From positions 51,270,487 through 51,334,486 of the forward strand of contig CM046451.1 of assembly GCA_025506515.1 (NCBI GenBank): DNA of 64,000 bases, written 5' to 3'. The notes under the pieces were generated by a model. That model worked only from the letters and a program-made list of their open reading frames with translations. It was not told where the DNA came from and did no database searches. This DNA comes from Flaveria trinervia. Lineage: Eukaryota > Streptophyta > Magnoliopsida > Asterales > Asteraceae. How positions within the stretch are numbered: position 1 is the stretch's first letter; the number at the start of each line of letters is the position of its first letter. The translations under genes were made by a program, and so were the position numbers. Below are positions 35,172 through 46,792 of the stretch, piece after piece.

Positions 35172-38100
35172 TCACTTATTTCTGCTTCTCAAAGATTTCA
35201 GCACCAGGGACAAAAGATATTTGTCTGTCTCTTTGTTCTTCCCTGAAGTGGTGCTGAGAAGCTTGTACAAGTCACTAGTGGATAGGAGATCCAGTCTATC
35301 ACTCTGAATGACATGTACCCTTTGTTGTGTCACCCCTAAAAAGAGTTAGTTGACGGCAATTATAGTCATACTCCCATCTAACTATGGATTCAAGTTCAGG
35401 ACCTTCAACTATTTGTAAAAAGGCTTTGCCTTTGGTTGCTGATCCCTTCCTTTCCTCCTCCTCTCTTAGTTTCAACTCTTCTTCAACAATGCTTCTAGCA
35501 GTTAGCTCAGCCATATGAAAGCTGCCTAGATGATTTCTGATATGGGCAGCTACATCAGAGTTTGAAGGCTTGGAGAATGTCTTCTTTGCTAACTCAGTAA
35601 TGTCAAATCTGCTAAGTGTATTAGAGATGAGATACTCAACCTGTTGAGCTCTCCATTTTCTCTTTCAACAACAAAGTTATGAGAAGAGTCTTCGAACCTC
35701 CACTGGATGATCTTCTTTCTAGGTGCAAGAGGTTGTCTTGGCACCTGGTCGCTCTTCTTGGTATCTAGTAGAGTCACCAGCCTTCTCCTTAACTTCTTTT
35801 CTTCCTCATTCAATGTGTCTAAATTGAGGCCAAGGAGATTTGCAGCTTGGTCCAATGTTCCTTTGGGCTGATCGAGAAATTGATCTCTAGTGAGGGAACT
35901 TGAGGATCCATCAACATAGGTCAAATTGATAGAATCCTCCTCACAGGAGATATCGCTCAGAGTTATGCATTTTATGAGCTTTGTCTTGACTGCCTTGAAT
36001 TCTTCTAAGGAGATGTTTAGAAGGCTGAGGGGATGGTTTGATGGGTTGATGGGTAGGTTGAGGTGTTTGGGTTCTGGCTAGAGTTTTGGGTTGGAGGATG
36101 AGTAGTTTAGGTGGTTGAGGTGAAGGGTTAGTAGGGGTGATGGTGTAGGTTCGGGGTGTATGGTTCAGTGGTTGGTTCGGTTTTGATGGGGAGTGAAAAG
36201 GGTATAGGTTAGGTTGTGGTTGGGTTGGAGTTTGGGTTGAGTGGTTGCTTTGAAGGTCATCCCCTGTCCCCTTATATACATCTCCTTCCTCTTCCCCGTG
36301 CGAATGTCAGCCTTAATGTCACTAACATGTCACTGGAGAGTCTTTTCTAACATAGGACCGACCAGCCTACCAAAGAAGCCATGAGCTTTGAGATAGCTTT
36401 TCATCCAGGCCTTCTCATCTATTTTCTTTGCAGCAGTCAGTCCTGCTTCCTCTTCCGTCTTCTTCTTCTGCAATAGCTTTTCCCTTTCAGCTCTCTTTCT
36501 CTCTTTCTCCATTTGATCTTGCTCTAAGTTGAAGAGCCATAAGATCATATCATTATTTGTGGAGATAATTCTTCTGAGAGAAACCTTTGGAGGTTAGGAA
36601 AGTTATCCTTTCCCTCCTGAGCTATAGATCAACTTCTTTTTCTGTCCTCTCCCTTTCTTCCTAAGGCCAACCTTGCAGCTTATTTTTTTTTGCTGTTTTA
36701 GAAGCAAGGTTGCCTTTTCCAGCTCTATTAACTCCTCTAATGGTAGTAGGAGTACATCTTCAGTTGCAGCTTTTAGACTAACAAGTCTATCGATAATCTC
36801 TACCCTTTTTCAGTTGTTGACCATCTCCTGGTTGGCTACAACTGCTTTGGTACTTGCAGCTAGCAGTTTTCCAGTTGTCAGCCTACCTTTCCTTTTGAGT
36901 TTCTCCAACCTTTCTTCCTTTTGAAGCTCTTCTGAAGTCATCTTCCTCTTTCCTTTGATGTCTTCGGATGTACTAGACATTAGGGGTTCTTGGATGGAAG
37001 ATTCAGGTTGAGTAGTAGTGATGGGAGATGGAGTTAATGCTGATGTTAGAGCTAAAGGCCGGGTGAGAAAATCCTCCCTATTAACCTCAGATGCAAGTTC
37101 CAGGATCACATCTGTGACTATTAGATCATCGCATAATGAGAATAGTCCTTCCGCTGCAGCAATCTTGGCTTCGGAAGTTTCAAATTGTTCTTCCGAGGCT
37201 TTGAATTGTGCTTCAGAAGTCTGTGAAAATGCACTGTCTGTCCCAACTGTTTCAGTTGCTGGGCCATCAGTCCTTCTTTCCCCTTCAAAGTTAATCTTAG
37301 GTTCCACTTGGACCTTAGGTTGACCAACTTCCTCAATAGTGGTAGAACGTGCATTTAACCTCCAAAGCTCTTGAGCTCCGAAGTAGGTCACAAACATATC
37401 AGGACATGGCTGTTCTATAGAGATTCCAATAGGAACTTGTTAAAGAACCTATTGAGATCTTGGAGCATCCTTTGATCCACTTGAATGACAACTGGAGGAG
37501 GCTCAGGGAAAATTGAAGCTTGTTGCACAGGATATTTTGATCTCAAGGAAGTGAGAGCTTGACTTTGGGTTTCCTCTTGTCTTTGACTTTGTCTCTGAAC
37601 ACTCTCCCCTTTTTGGTAGCATCATCCTGAGAGCTTGATGAGCTAGAGGAAGAGGTCAAGGAGACCTGAGTTGGTACATGCCTAAGAGACCTCTCAATCT
37701 GTTTCTCACTACATTGGCCTTGAGAGTTTTAATCTCAAGTTGCTGAGTGGCAGATCTATCCTCTAAAGTCTTAACCTTGGAATGGTAAGTTGCATTCTTC
37801 CCTCATCTTCTTTTGAAGAATCACGGGGAGATGAGGTAACATACCTTGTATGTTCATCCTCACCACCAGATATGGTTTCTTGGCACCCTGGTTTCCCTTG
37901 CTCAAAGATCTCTCTTTTAGAGTCATCAAAGGGCATGGTTGCCATAGATTCAGTCTCAGTGATGTTACCACTGTCTTGAGGATCCTTGAGACTCCTTTAG
38001 TAGTGGTAGCTGAATCTACATGAGTCCCCTACACATCAGTGGGACTCACCTCAGTAAAGGTTTACTGATGGGGGCTAGAGATAAGAGGTCTCTCTGGGCT

Positions 38101-39278
38101 TTGTTGATCCTTGAGAGGGTGTTATGGATCAACTTCATTGCCCTTAAGTGACATAATCTCTTCATTAGTTCCAATTAAAAGGTCAGTAAAGGATATGGAA
38201 GCGAAACCAATGATCTGGGATTTTGATCAATGTTTAAAGGCATTGAGCCTGTGATAGGGTTGTCCCTTTTTGGCTGCACAGGGGCGTATAGGCTCATGGG
38301 TCTGAGACTGAGGAGACTCAAGACTCATATTGAGGTCAATTGTGAAGGATGGTTGGACCTCAGGCTGAGTGGGAGCCCTTTGTTCCACTCTAGCCTTTTT
38401 GGGTAGAACACGAGGAGCTTGTTCAATCAGAGAAGATTGAACAACGGTTCGTTTGGGACGTCTCTGATAAGTAACGGTAATGGTTGGAGAAGGTAGATTT
38501 GGCAAAGTGAGGCTAGTTGCTGGTGTGGGTTCATCACCTCATTGGTTCAATCATACTGGAAGAAGCGCAATATCTCTTCCGGTGAAGTGATGGACATTCT
38601 CTTCAAAGTCTTGAAGATGGTGGCCTCATTTGAGGAACAGTCAGAACAGCTGCACAGACAAGCTTGCTCTGGTCCAGCTCGTCATTGATTATATTCTGGA
38701 GAAACCTGGGATACATGAAGAATGTGTCCTTTTGAAGATTTCCCATGAGGTTAATCAGCACAAATCTTGGATAGTTGAAACGGAGGCTTTTCACCAACCC
38801 ATGAACTAGACACCAAAGTTCGTATGGGATTTGATCCCATCCCCCAGATTTATTCTACAAGTAGTGAAGAACCACATATAGCAAGAACTTCCATTTCTAA
38901 GAGAAGTTAAATTTGTAGACAATTGACGTGCTAACGTCTCCACCATATCCCATTTAGAAATAAGAATTGTCCAAATCTGCTTTGGGGAATTCCGTTGGAG
39001 CGCCCTCATCATGAAGCTCTAGATGCTCCCTGATGAACCGTTCAGAAATGACCAACTCCTGGCCACAAATGCTCGATCAAATGACACGAACCCCATTTAG
39101 GGTTTCAATCTGACCATTTACCAAAATTCAGACATATGGTTTGAGTAAAATATGGGGTTTACAGTCAGAGCGGTGTAGTAAGAAGATTGGGTTAGAAAGG
39201 AGATGATGTCTGAGAAGTCAACATCTCTTGAAGAATCAAGAGGTGCGACTTGGTTGTGTGCTAAGGGTTGAATGCCAT
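35172..39278 (-). pseudogene. Post-pol ORF of element E (broken)
   Basis: The candidate start (ATG at 39278-39276) is followed, after a frame slip, by DIISFLTQSSYYTALTVNP and IFYSNHMSEFW, the same N-terminal block as A/B. FMYPRFLQNIIND (38690-38720) parallels their YPRFI..LIN. A Pro/Arg-rich hinge follows (38227-38505; RRPKRTVVQSS), then Ser/Glu-rich coils (36810-37397, 36330-36548). The C-terminal block KKIIQWRFEDSSHNFVVER (~35665-35725) parallels KIISWRYGSSW. The last frame ends LRSRNK with TGA at 35174-35172. Stops and frameshifts are frequent. Length and position match A/B. Function unknown. Confidence 0.78.
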
Positions 39279-39919
39279 TTGGAAAGGTGAATGGGGATGA
39301 TTTGAGCTGGGGTAAAGTTAGACAGGAGAAATTTATAGGGCATTATAATTTGCAAGTAAGAAAATGAAATTGCGTAGTTGAGATTATTTAAAAGATTGTG
39401 GAAAGGCGGTAATGGGGGTAAGGATAAGGTGATGTGATGGTTTAGTGGAAGAAATGACAGTGGCGGTAGGTTTAAAATCAGTTAAATAATCTGACATCAT
39501 TAACAAAATCTTTGCTTTTTATAGTGTGGGGCCCAAGAAATTTACGTTACACAGTGAAATCTCTCTTCCCAGTGTAAAACATTTCCGAAGTTAAATTGTC
39601 TTCCGAAGGCAAATCTTACTTCCGAAGCCAAAACTTTGCTTTCGAAGGTCAGAGTTGCTTCCGAATAGAGACTTTGTATGTTTCGGAAGTAGATCTAATA
39701 TACAATCAATCTCTTCTTCCGAGGCCAAAAATTCTTTCCAGAAGAAAATTATCCTTTGAGAAATTTTGCTTTGGAAGATATGAGAATGTCTTCCGAAGGT
39801 TAATTTCTCTTCAGAAGGAATTTACACTTAGAAAATTTCAGAGAGAATTTCTTGTAACAGGGCTTAAATTGTATTAACACAAGACTTGCATATTAAAAAG
39901 GTTTTCAAAAGAGATCAAA
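39279..39919 (-). other. Post-pol spacer of element E
   Basis: This short non-coding spacer (about 640 bp, against about 2.8 kb in A/B) lies between RNase H and the post-pol ORF. The stretch 39580-39800 carries the CTTCCGAAG palindrome series also found in the LTR. No gene is supported. Confidence 0.75.
39580..39800 (-). repeat. CTTCCGAAG palindrome cluster in E's post-pol spacer
   Basis: ATTTCCGAAGTT, TCTTCCGAAGGC, ACTTCCGAAGCC, TTTCGGAAGTAG and TCTTCCGAAGGT occur within about 220 bp. This mirrors the LTR-plus-spacer distribution seen in A/B and D. Confidence 0.82.
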
Positions 39920-41352
39920 TTATTCAATGTTTATCATCCCAATAGCTGTTATGAGATACTTGAACCTTTGTTCATCAAAAGCTTTGGTAAACAGATCAGC
40001 ATATTGTTCATTTGAATCAACTTTGATTAACTTGATTAGATTTTTCTCATGAATGTCTCTAATGAAATGATACCTAATGTCAATATGCTTTGTTTTGGAG
40101 TGCCTCACTGGATTTTCAGTAATGGAGAGAGCACTGTTGTTGTTAATATGGATAGGAGTACTCATAAAGTGAAATCCATAGTCTAACATCTGATTTTGAA
40201 TCCATAGCAGTTGAGCACAGCAGCTAGCAGCGGCAATGTATTCAGCTTCAGCAGTTGATGTAGAGACATAGGATTGTTTCTTGCATTGCCATGAGATGAT
40301 CCTTCCACCAAGAAATTGACATCCTCCTGTTTATTTCTTGTCAATATTGCAGCCTTCATAGTCACTATCAAAGTATCCATAAGATTGAAATCCTTGTTTT
40401 TGGGATACCAGAGACCTAGTTTAGGTGCTCCTTTGAGGTATCTGAGGATTCTCTTAACAACATCTAGGTGAGACACCTTTGGAGCAGCCTGATATCTTGC
40501 ACACATGCAAGTAGCAAACCTGATATCAGGTCTACTGGCGGTTAGATACATCAGAGAACCAATAATTGCCCTATACTGATGTTGATCAGTATCCTCCCCC
40601 TCAAGGTCAGGACAAAGATTATGGTTTCTGGGTATGGGTGTCTTGGCAGGATTGCAATCCTTCATATCAAATCTTTCTAAGATGTCAGAGACATATTTAG
40701 ATTGATTAATGAAGAACCCTTCCTTCGGTTGCTTTACCTGAATTCCGAGGAAAAAGTCCATTTTTCCCATGGAGGTCATCTCAAACTTTTTCTTCATAAC
40801 GCTCTCAAAGTCCTTACACATTTGGTCATTTGAGGAACCAAATATGATGTCATCAACATAGACTTGTACGAGCAAAATGTCCATTCCAGATTTTCTGATG
40901 AACAGAGTCTTATCAATGGTACCTCTAGTGCAGCCATTCTTCAGAAGAAAATGAGACAAAGTCTCATACCACATCCTAGGTGCTTGGTGCAACCCATATA
41001 GAGCTTTATCCACTTTGCACACATAGTTGGGGTGCTAGGGATCTTCAAATCCTGGAGGTTGGCATACATAGACTTACCTATCTATATCCCCATATAGAAA
41101 TGCACACTTGACATCAAGTTGGTATACTGTGAAGTCCTTGGATGCAGCATAAGCAAGGAAGATCCTAACTGCCTCAAGTCTTGCAACTGGTGCAAAGACA
41201 TTAGTATAATCGATTCCTTCCTTTTGACTGTACACTTGAACTACAAGTCTTGTCTTATTCATGATGATCAAGCCTCTATCATCTCTCTTGTTTCTGAAAA
41301 TCCATTTGCTGCCTATAGGTACTTGACCAGATGGTAGCGAAGATAGTTCCAT
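39920..41352 (-). pseudogene. Reverse transcriptase and RNase H of element E
   Basis: The 41074-41352 frame holds the RT start (IGSKWIFRNKRDDRG, GIDYTNVFAPVARLEAVRIFLAYAA). The 40183-41022 frame (279 aa) holds KALYGLHQAPRMWYETL, an intact VYVDDIIFGS (YVDD at 40849-40860), FFLGIQVKQ, IGSLMYLTASRPDIRFATC. The 39920-40189 frame is the RNase H end (SALSITENPVRHSKTKHIDI, YADLFTKAFDEQRF). Stops near 41035 and 41073 and a frameshift near 40330, removing the RNase H SDSDYAGC part, break it. Confidence 0.9.
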
Positions 41353-42700
41353 ACCTTCTGTCTCTTGAATTGAAGCAGCTTCTCTTGCATCGATTCAAGC
41401 CAGCTACTATCTTTCAAGGCATCTTCTACCTTCTTGGGTTCCATCTGAGATAGAAAGCATGAGTACAAGCAGACATTCCCTTGATGAGTCTGTCCTCTGT
41501 TCTCACACCTTAGAGACATTCCCTATGATGTTCTCAGTTGGATGAGTGTTGTGAATCCTAAGACGAGGAATCACTTCCAGTTGTAGAGATAGATCCAGTT
41601 AGACATATTCTGATGATGAATTAGAACACTCTGTCCAGCTGCTATTTCAATGTCATTCAATGAGGACTGATTGAATGAATGAGAAACAACAACAATAGTT
41701 GGTTGTGAAGTAGTATTAACAGTTGTCTGTTCCTTCAAAATACCACTTCCTTCTGCCTGGTGTTGTGATGGATCACCTGATCAGTTTTAAGGCTTAGTAG
41801 GTGATTCACTTGTTGAGCTTTATGATTCCTTGATATAGTTAGACTATTGGATGTGTGAATAGTGAAGGCTTGGTGCTTGCAGCACTTGGAGAATTTGGTA
41901 TAGGCCTAGGATGCTCAAATAGTTGATCATTAACAGCAGCATCAGCATCATTTTGAGCACCTATCCCACTGAAACACTCTCACAAGAGGTTTAAATAGTT
42001 TGAAACAGTTCTAAATCAAAGATGTGATCAGGTCCATTCCCCCTAACACAAGGAGTGTGCTCATTAACAACTATATTGGATGACTCCTTAAATTGTTGAT
42101 TCTTAATGTTGTATACTCTCTAAGCTTTGGAGCTAGAAGATATCCAACAAAGATAGCATCATCCAACTTTTCAGCAAATTTTGCTAAATTGTGCTTTGTG
42201 TTAAGTATGGTACACCTGCTGCCAAAGGACCTTAGAAAGCCAATGAACGGTGGCCTCTTGTTCCATAGCTCATAAGTGGTTTTTCCATGGGGCTTAACTA
42301 CAAGAACTCTGTTCTGCACATAGCATGTAGTGCTGACTACCTCTGCCCAGAATGTTAGAGGTAGCTTTGAATCAGCTAACATAGTTCGAACAACCTCAAT
42401 AAGTGTCCTATTCCTCCTCTCAGCAACACCGTTTTATTGAGGAGTTCTGGGAGCACTATATTGTCTGGCAATCCCTTTTGAGTTACAGAATGAGTCAAGA
42501 ATGAAGTTCTTAAACTCAATCTCTTGATCACTTCTAGTTATTTTAACCTTGTGGTCAATTTGATTTTCTATTTTACAATAAAAGATTTAATGTTTTAGCA
42601 GTTTCATCTTTAGTTCTTAAAAAATAATACCCATGTGAATCTTGTAAAATCATCAACTATCACAAGGCAATATGATTGCCTTCCAATGCTCATTATACTG
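41313..42700 (-). pseudogene. Integrase core, integrase C-terminus and pol linker of element E
   Basis: The 42071-42382 frame has MLADSKLPLTFWAEVVSTTCYVQNRVLVV, FIGFLRSFGSRCTILN and FVGYL. Upstream (42400-42700) the DDE core is recognisable in broken frames (RTPQ, NGVAERRNRT region, ITR, FTRFTWV). The 41313-41519 frame has NVCLYSCFLSQMEPKKVEDALKDSSWLESMQEKLLQFKRQKVW, the linker into RT. Confidence 0.82.
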
Positions 42701-43126
42701 GGGACCAAAAAGATCTTGTGCGATAAGTTCAATGGAGTAGTGATAGAGTTAACACATTTGGATTTATGAGATGTCCTGTGTTGTTTCTTTTAGCCATGCA
42801 ACACAGTTGTCTTTGCAGAAAACTCCTTTTAGGAAAACCATGTACCAAGTTATTTTTAGCCAATTTATTCATTTTCTTAAAATTACATGACACATACGTT
42901 TATGCCACAGTGTTGACTCATCACTATCAGCTTTGGAAAGAAAGTATGATACTTCACCCATTGGGGAAGCATTGTTCAAATCAAGCTTGTACATATCCCC
43001 TTTCTTGGGAGATCTAAGAAGCACCAATTCCAGAGGAATTGTCATCCTTGGTTTGAGGATAATGCACTCATGTTCTGTGAAAATCATTTGGTGCTTTTGA
43101 TCACAGAATTGAGAAACACTTAACAC
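42701..43126 (-). pseudogene. Integrase zinc-binding region of element E
   Basis: MLSVSQFCDQKHQMIFTEHE and LWHKRMCHVILRK contain the HHCC histidines. The remainder, around 42770-42860, is frame-shifted. It parallels 26888-27226 in C. Confidence 0.82.
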
Positions 43127-43143
43127 ATTGTGTTCAAACTATT

Positions 43144-43389
43144 TCACAAAGTGAACTTTTTCAACTTTTTATTTACCATTGGATATACTCCCACTGCCAG
43201 AAATATATCCTCCGGCCTCACCTCCAAACTGGACAGGACCTCCATCATAATGTTGAAATTGTTGAAGGAGAGATCTGTTCCCATCATGTGCTTGGAGCAT
43301 CCACTATCTACAATCCAAATGTTGTTATTCTTGTCATATGGATGTCCCTGCACATAAGATGAGATGATTAGTTTTGATTGGAAACCCAA
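43144..43389 (-). pseudogene. Protease of element E
   Basis: IWIVDSGCSKHMMGTD has the active-site DSG intact at 43300-43308. The downstream part is frame-shifted (VRPEDIFLAVG in place of VAFGGEAGGYISG). Confidence 0.85.
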
Positions 43390-44700
43390 GCTTTATTTGT
43401 CTTGGGTTCTTCCAAAGATAACGACATAATTGAACCAAAATTTATGCACGGGGGTTCAATGGAGTCTTTGAAGAAGAGGTTTGGGCTACAACATCTTCCT
43501 TGATCTTCCATTTCATCCCTTGGTTGATCATGGAGGATGAGCTTGTTGAAGCTTTTGTAGCTTGGCATTCTTCCGAAGCTTCTTTCTTTTCTGAAGAAGT
43601 TTTCATCACCTTTTCTTCCGAAGCAGTCTTCTTCTGGGATGGTTTCAAGGAGACTCTTTTGTTCTTTTGAGTCTTGATAGCTTTAGCTTCCGAAGCTTTT
43701 TCCTTTCGGAAGAAGAATCTTCTTCCGAAAGCAGCCTTGCTTCGGAAACCTTTTTCATCACTTGAACCATTTGATATGGTCCAAATGAGAAACCTTCCCT
43801 GACTCCTTCCTTTTTAACATTATTTGCATAATATGTGCTAGCAGGATTGTAGTAACAATCTTTGGCCATGTGGTTTTGCAAACCACACATTATTCATGCA
43901 ATGTTAATCTTTTGGGGATTTGAGGATTGCTATTTCTTGTTCTTTTTATCTTCATTAGCAACTTTTCCCTTTATCTTTTGATCCTTTGGTAGGACAGGAG
44001 GCTGGTACTACATCCCTTTCCTGAATCAGATTTTCCAACCACCTGGACTCCAGCTGAAATGAATATACCCTTTTGCTTTGGTCTATTTTTAGCTTGGACT
44101 CAGCCACTTTCTTGGTAGTTTTTCTGGCTGCCTTAGCTCTACTTCTTCTGGTTTTGGTGGTCAGGGTTGCATCATTCTTTGACTCATGAGAAGGTGGGTC
44201 AGCAGATGGAACCTCTTGCTCTTCAATACCACACCTTGGTTGTCTTATAGACTCATAAGAGTGGTGGAGCAATTTCATTGGTTCCCAACCCTCCTTTTTT
44301 TAGTAACAAAGTTTTGAGTGAGAGGATGATGCAAGAATGGCTTGGAAGTTTTGCTCGGAAATAGCATACTTCCTGGCTTGAGCCTCAGCTATGACAAGCT
44401 GGGCTTGAGCCTCAGTAAATTGGATATTAAATCCTTTATCTGAGTCTTATAGTTGATGTGTTCATGTTTTAATAGGGACATAGTTTTCTCTAACTCCTCA
44501 ATTTTTCTTTGGTAGTCAGATTCAGCCCTTTTAAAGTCGGATTTCGCCCTTTTAAAGTCAGATTTCAAAACATTTAAAGACTCAATATTAGATTTAATCT
44601 CTATATTGTAGTCCAGATACAATTTAACCTTAGCGATACAGGCAGGAGTACAGAGATGTTCATATACCTTATTTTCATCTGTTCCGCCATGAGTGCTTGA
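43390..44700 (-). pseudogene. gag-pol linker of element E
   Basis: A coiled coil at 44389-44622 (NIESLNVLKSDFKRAKSDFKRAESDYQRKIEELEKTMSLL region) contains a small internal duplication. Basic and Ser-rich frames follow at 43955-44278. A second zinc knuckle near 43850-43890 survives as CGLQNHMAKDC, with its first Cys pair in another frame. At 43565-43745 CTTCCGAAG repeats encode Ser-Glu-rich stretches (SSEKKEASEE). Confidence 0.78.
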
Positions 44701-44755
44701 GCAGGAGTCACATCCCGTACCATGAAGCTCCAGTCAACCTCTTGAGCCATTGCAG

Positions 44756-45925
44756 CTATTTCAGTTGATTTTCTGGTAGGCTTTGGTGTAGAGGGATGTG
44801 TGGAGGCCTATGGGGTTCCCGGTTGGACTTAGGAGCCTTGCATTCCCTTGCAAAATGACCAAGTTGGTTACAGTTGTAACATTTGGCCTTGGTTTTGTCA
44901 AACCCAAATTTGCTATTGATTGGGTTCTGGGGAAATTGCCTTCCAGTTTTCTTAAAGAACATCTTTGCTCTGTAGGTTAGAAGAGCCATTTGTTGGACTA
45001 TATCCACGTATTCCACGTCATCCAGGCTGAAACACTCTAGATCATCAAAGCAGTATTGATAATCACTTGAGTGTCCACTTCCTATAACAAAAGCACAGTT
45101 GTCCTGAAAGGAGCATTGCTGAGCTTGTTGAGACCTTGGAGTCTCAGGAAATATGATGTATGGCCCAGAAGAACAAGATGGTTGCTGGGTGTAAGTCGGG
45201 TATTGTTGAGGCTGGGAGATTCTTGAGCCTTCAGCAACCATTAAGGCGTTGCTAGCAGGAAGACTCAAGGGTATGCTTGTCTGATGACCCCTCTTATTTT
45301 CCATTTCCAAACGGTATCCATCAAGGATCCCATAGAGTTCGGTCATGGTGAGTGTATTCAGATTTTCTGTTCTCTTGATAGAGACACAGTAGAATGTCCA
45401 CTCATTGGGTAATGCACTCATGAACTTTCTTGTAAGGTCTCTGAGTTCATAAGCAAGTCCCACAATTGAAGGGAAGAAATAAGATCCATGTACCTAAAAT
45501 ATTGCTCGCTAAGAGTCTCTCCAGCAACATGGGTGAAGTTCTCGAACTGCTGCTTCAGTGAGTCCTTTTTGGAGTCATTTGAGATTGAGTACATTTGAGC
45601 AAGCGCATCAAACTGTTCTTTGGCAGACTTGCAATGCTCAAACCCCACCATGATAGAGTTTGGAATTGCAGTCATGAGAACAGTCATAGCGTTGCTGTCA
45701 ATGTCAAGCTTCTTCCTATCCTCATCAGAATAATCTTCAACGGCTTCTCGATCATGGCACCATTTCCAGCAGCTTATACGGGCTATTGAAAATGGATTGC
45801 CACATTTTGCTGTCTTGATACCTGATGAAGCCTTCCATTCTTCTGTTCCAGGACCTGAAGTTTTCAGGGGTGATGATGGGTGCTGGTCATCGTCTCAATC
45901 TCTACCTCGGTTTGTTAAGGGCCAT
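44756..45925 (-). pseudogene. gag of element E
   Basis: The likely start (ATG at 45925-45923, MALNKPR) is followed in shifting frames by ITPENFRSWNRRMEGFIRYQ and AIPNSIMVGFEHCKSAKEQFDAL, then FENFTHVAGETLSEQYFRYMDLI. The 44756-45463 frame (235 aa) has LTRKFMSALPNEWTFYCVSIKRTENL, VDIVQQMALLTYRAKMFFKKTGRQF and the zinc knuckle CYNCNQLGHFAREC (44840-44881). It matches C's gag closely. Frameshifts near 45460 and stops in the N-terminus break it. Confidence 0.88.
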
Positions 45926-46000
45926 TTTGAGTGAGGTATAAGGAGGAGTGAACAACAAGTTGATTAGGATGGTATGTTCTTACAATCAAGAGCCTAAAAA

Positions 46001-46012
46001 GCTTTGATACCA
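46001..46012 (-). other. Primer-binding site of element E
   Basis: On the minus strand TGGTATCAAAGC lies just inside the 5' LTR, one mismatch from TGGTATCAGAGC (initiator-Met tRNA). Confidence 0.88.
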
Positions 46013-46014
46013 AT

Positions 46015-46787
46015 TGCAGGATCAGGTTTGTCACTTAGACACTTGGATTTCTCTCAAACTCACTCATACAAAAACTCAACTCACATAAAAATAAATTTTC
46101 AAGGCACCTGTATATATTACTTCTCAACTCAAGATATTACAAGACTCTTACAAGCATGATATATGAGTTACAATGAGAAACTATATATACTAGATCCTAC
46201 AGCCGGATATACTTTGATACCAGCTGGAAACCTAAGACTAAAGCATATACTACAATGCTAAAGTTAAGGTATCTTAGATAAAGTATTATCTAAGATATGG
46301 TAGTCATGAGATGTCCATGACTTACCTTTTGTCACCAACTAAAGATGGCAACTGTACTAACATAAAAAGGTAAATAGTGGATTAAAGTATGGTCAACTAC
46401 ATGGCTTTGAGAAAACACCATGCAGTATCTCAGCGATTCGCAGCGGTGTGTCAGGGAGACCATTCTTATGTCCATTGGATAATAGCAGTGTTTTCCGAAG
46501 GTAAGTTGGCTTCGGAAGAACAATTCCTCCGAAGCCACTTATACTTCGGAAGAGGCTTCTAAAATTCCGAGCCTTGAGGACTTCTGTACTTTGAAAGTTG
46601 ACTTCAGATCTTTCTTTCTAAGTCTTGAACTTCAGAAGTAGGTTCTTTGTCTTTGGAAGTTGGAATTTTTCCTTCGGAAGTAAGTTTTACACTTTGTCTT
46701 CGGAAGAGCTCCTAAGTCCTTTATTTGTTGTACCGAAGTCTTCAAAGTGACTTGGTTTTGGTTGCACCAGCCTTTCTAGATCCAACA
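46015..46787 (-). repeat. 5' LTR of element E
   Basis: This 773-bp LTR is homologous to 34278-35141. It lacks a segment of about 57 bp (near 46085) and one of about 32 bp (near 46712) that are present in the 3' LTR. CTTCGGAAG palindromes lie at 46490-46712. A possible minus-strand TATA is at 46181-46190. Confidence 0.92.
46490..46712 (-). repeat. U3 CTTCGGAAG palindrome cluster of E's 5' LTR
   Basis: It has the same series of TTCCGAAGG, GCTTCGGAAGAAC, ACTTCGGAAGAGG and TCCTTCGGAAG motifs as 34815-35050. A few dyads are decayed (CTTCAGAAG, CTTTGGAAG). Confidence 0.8.
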
Positions 46788-46792
46788 AGTAT
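46788..46792 (+). other. Right target-site duplication of element E (AGTAT)
   Basis: It is identical to 34273-34277. Joining 34277 to 46793 restores the D pol order (PEDQV followed by LMSALRYKDLYVLDLS in the next segment). Confidence 0.93.

Larger units (their letters stand above)
34278..46787 (-). mobile_element. Element E: copia-type LTR retrotransposon inserted in D pol
   Basis: On the minus strand the order is: 5' LTR (46015-46787), PBS, gag, linker, protease, integrase, RT-RNase H, spacer, post-pol ORF, PPT, 3' LTR (34278-35141). The perfect AGTAT duplication and the clean rejoining of D's pol show one insertion. Stops and frameshifts break gag and pol. Its LTRs and protein order match element C, the closest relative in the window. 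Confidence 0.93.
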
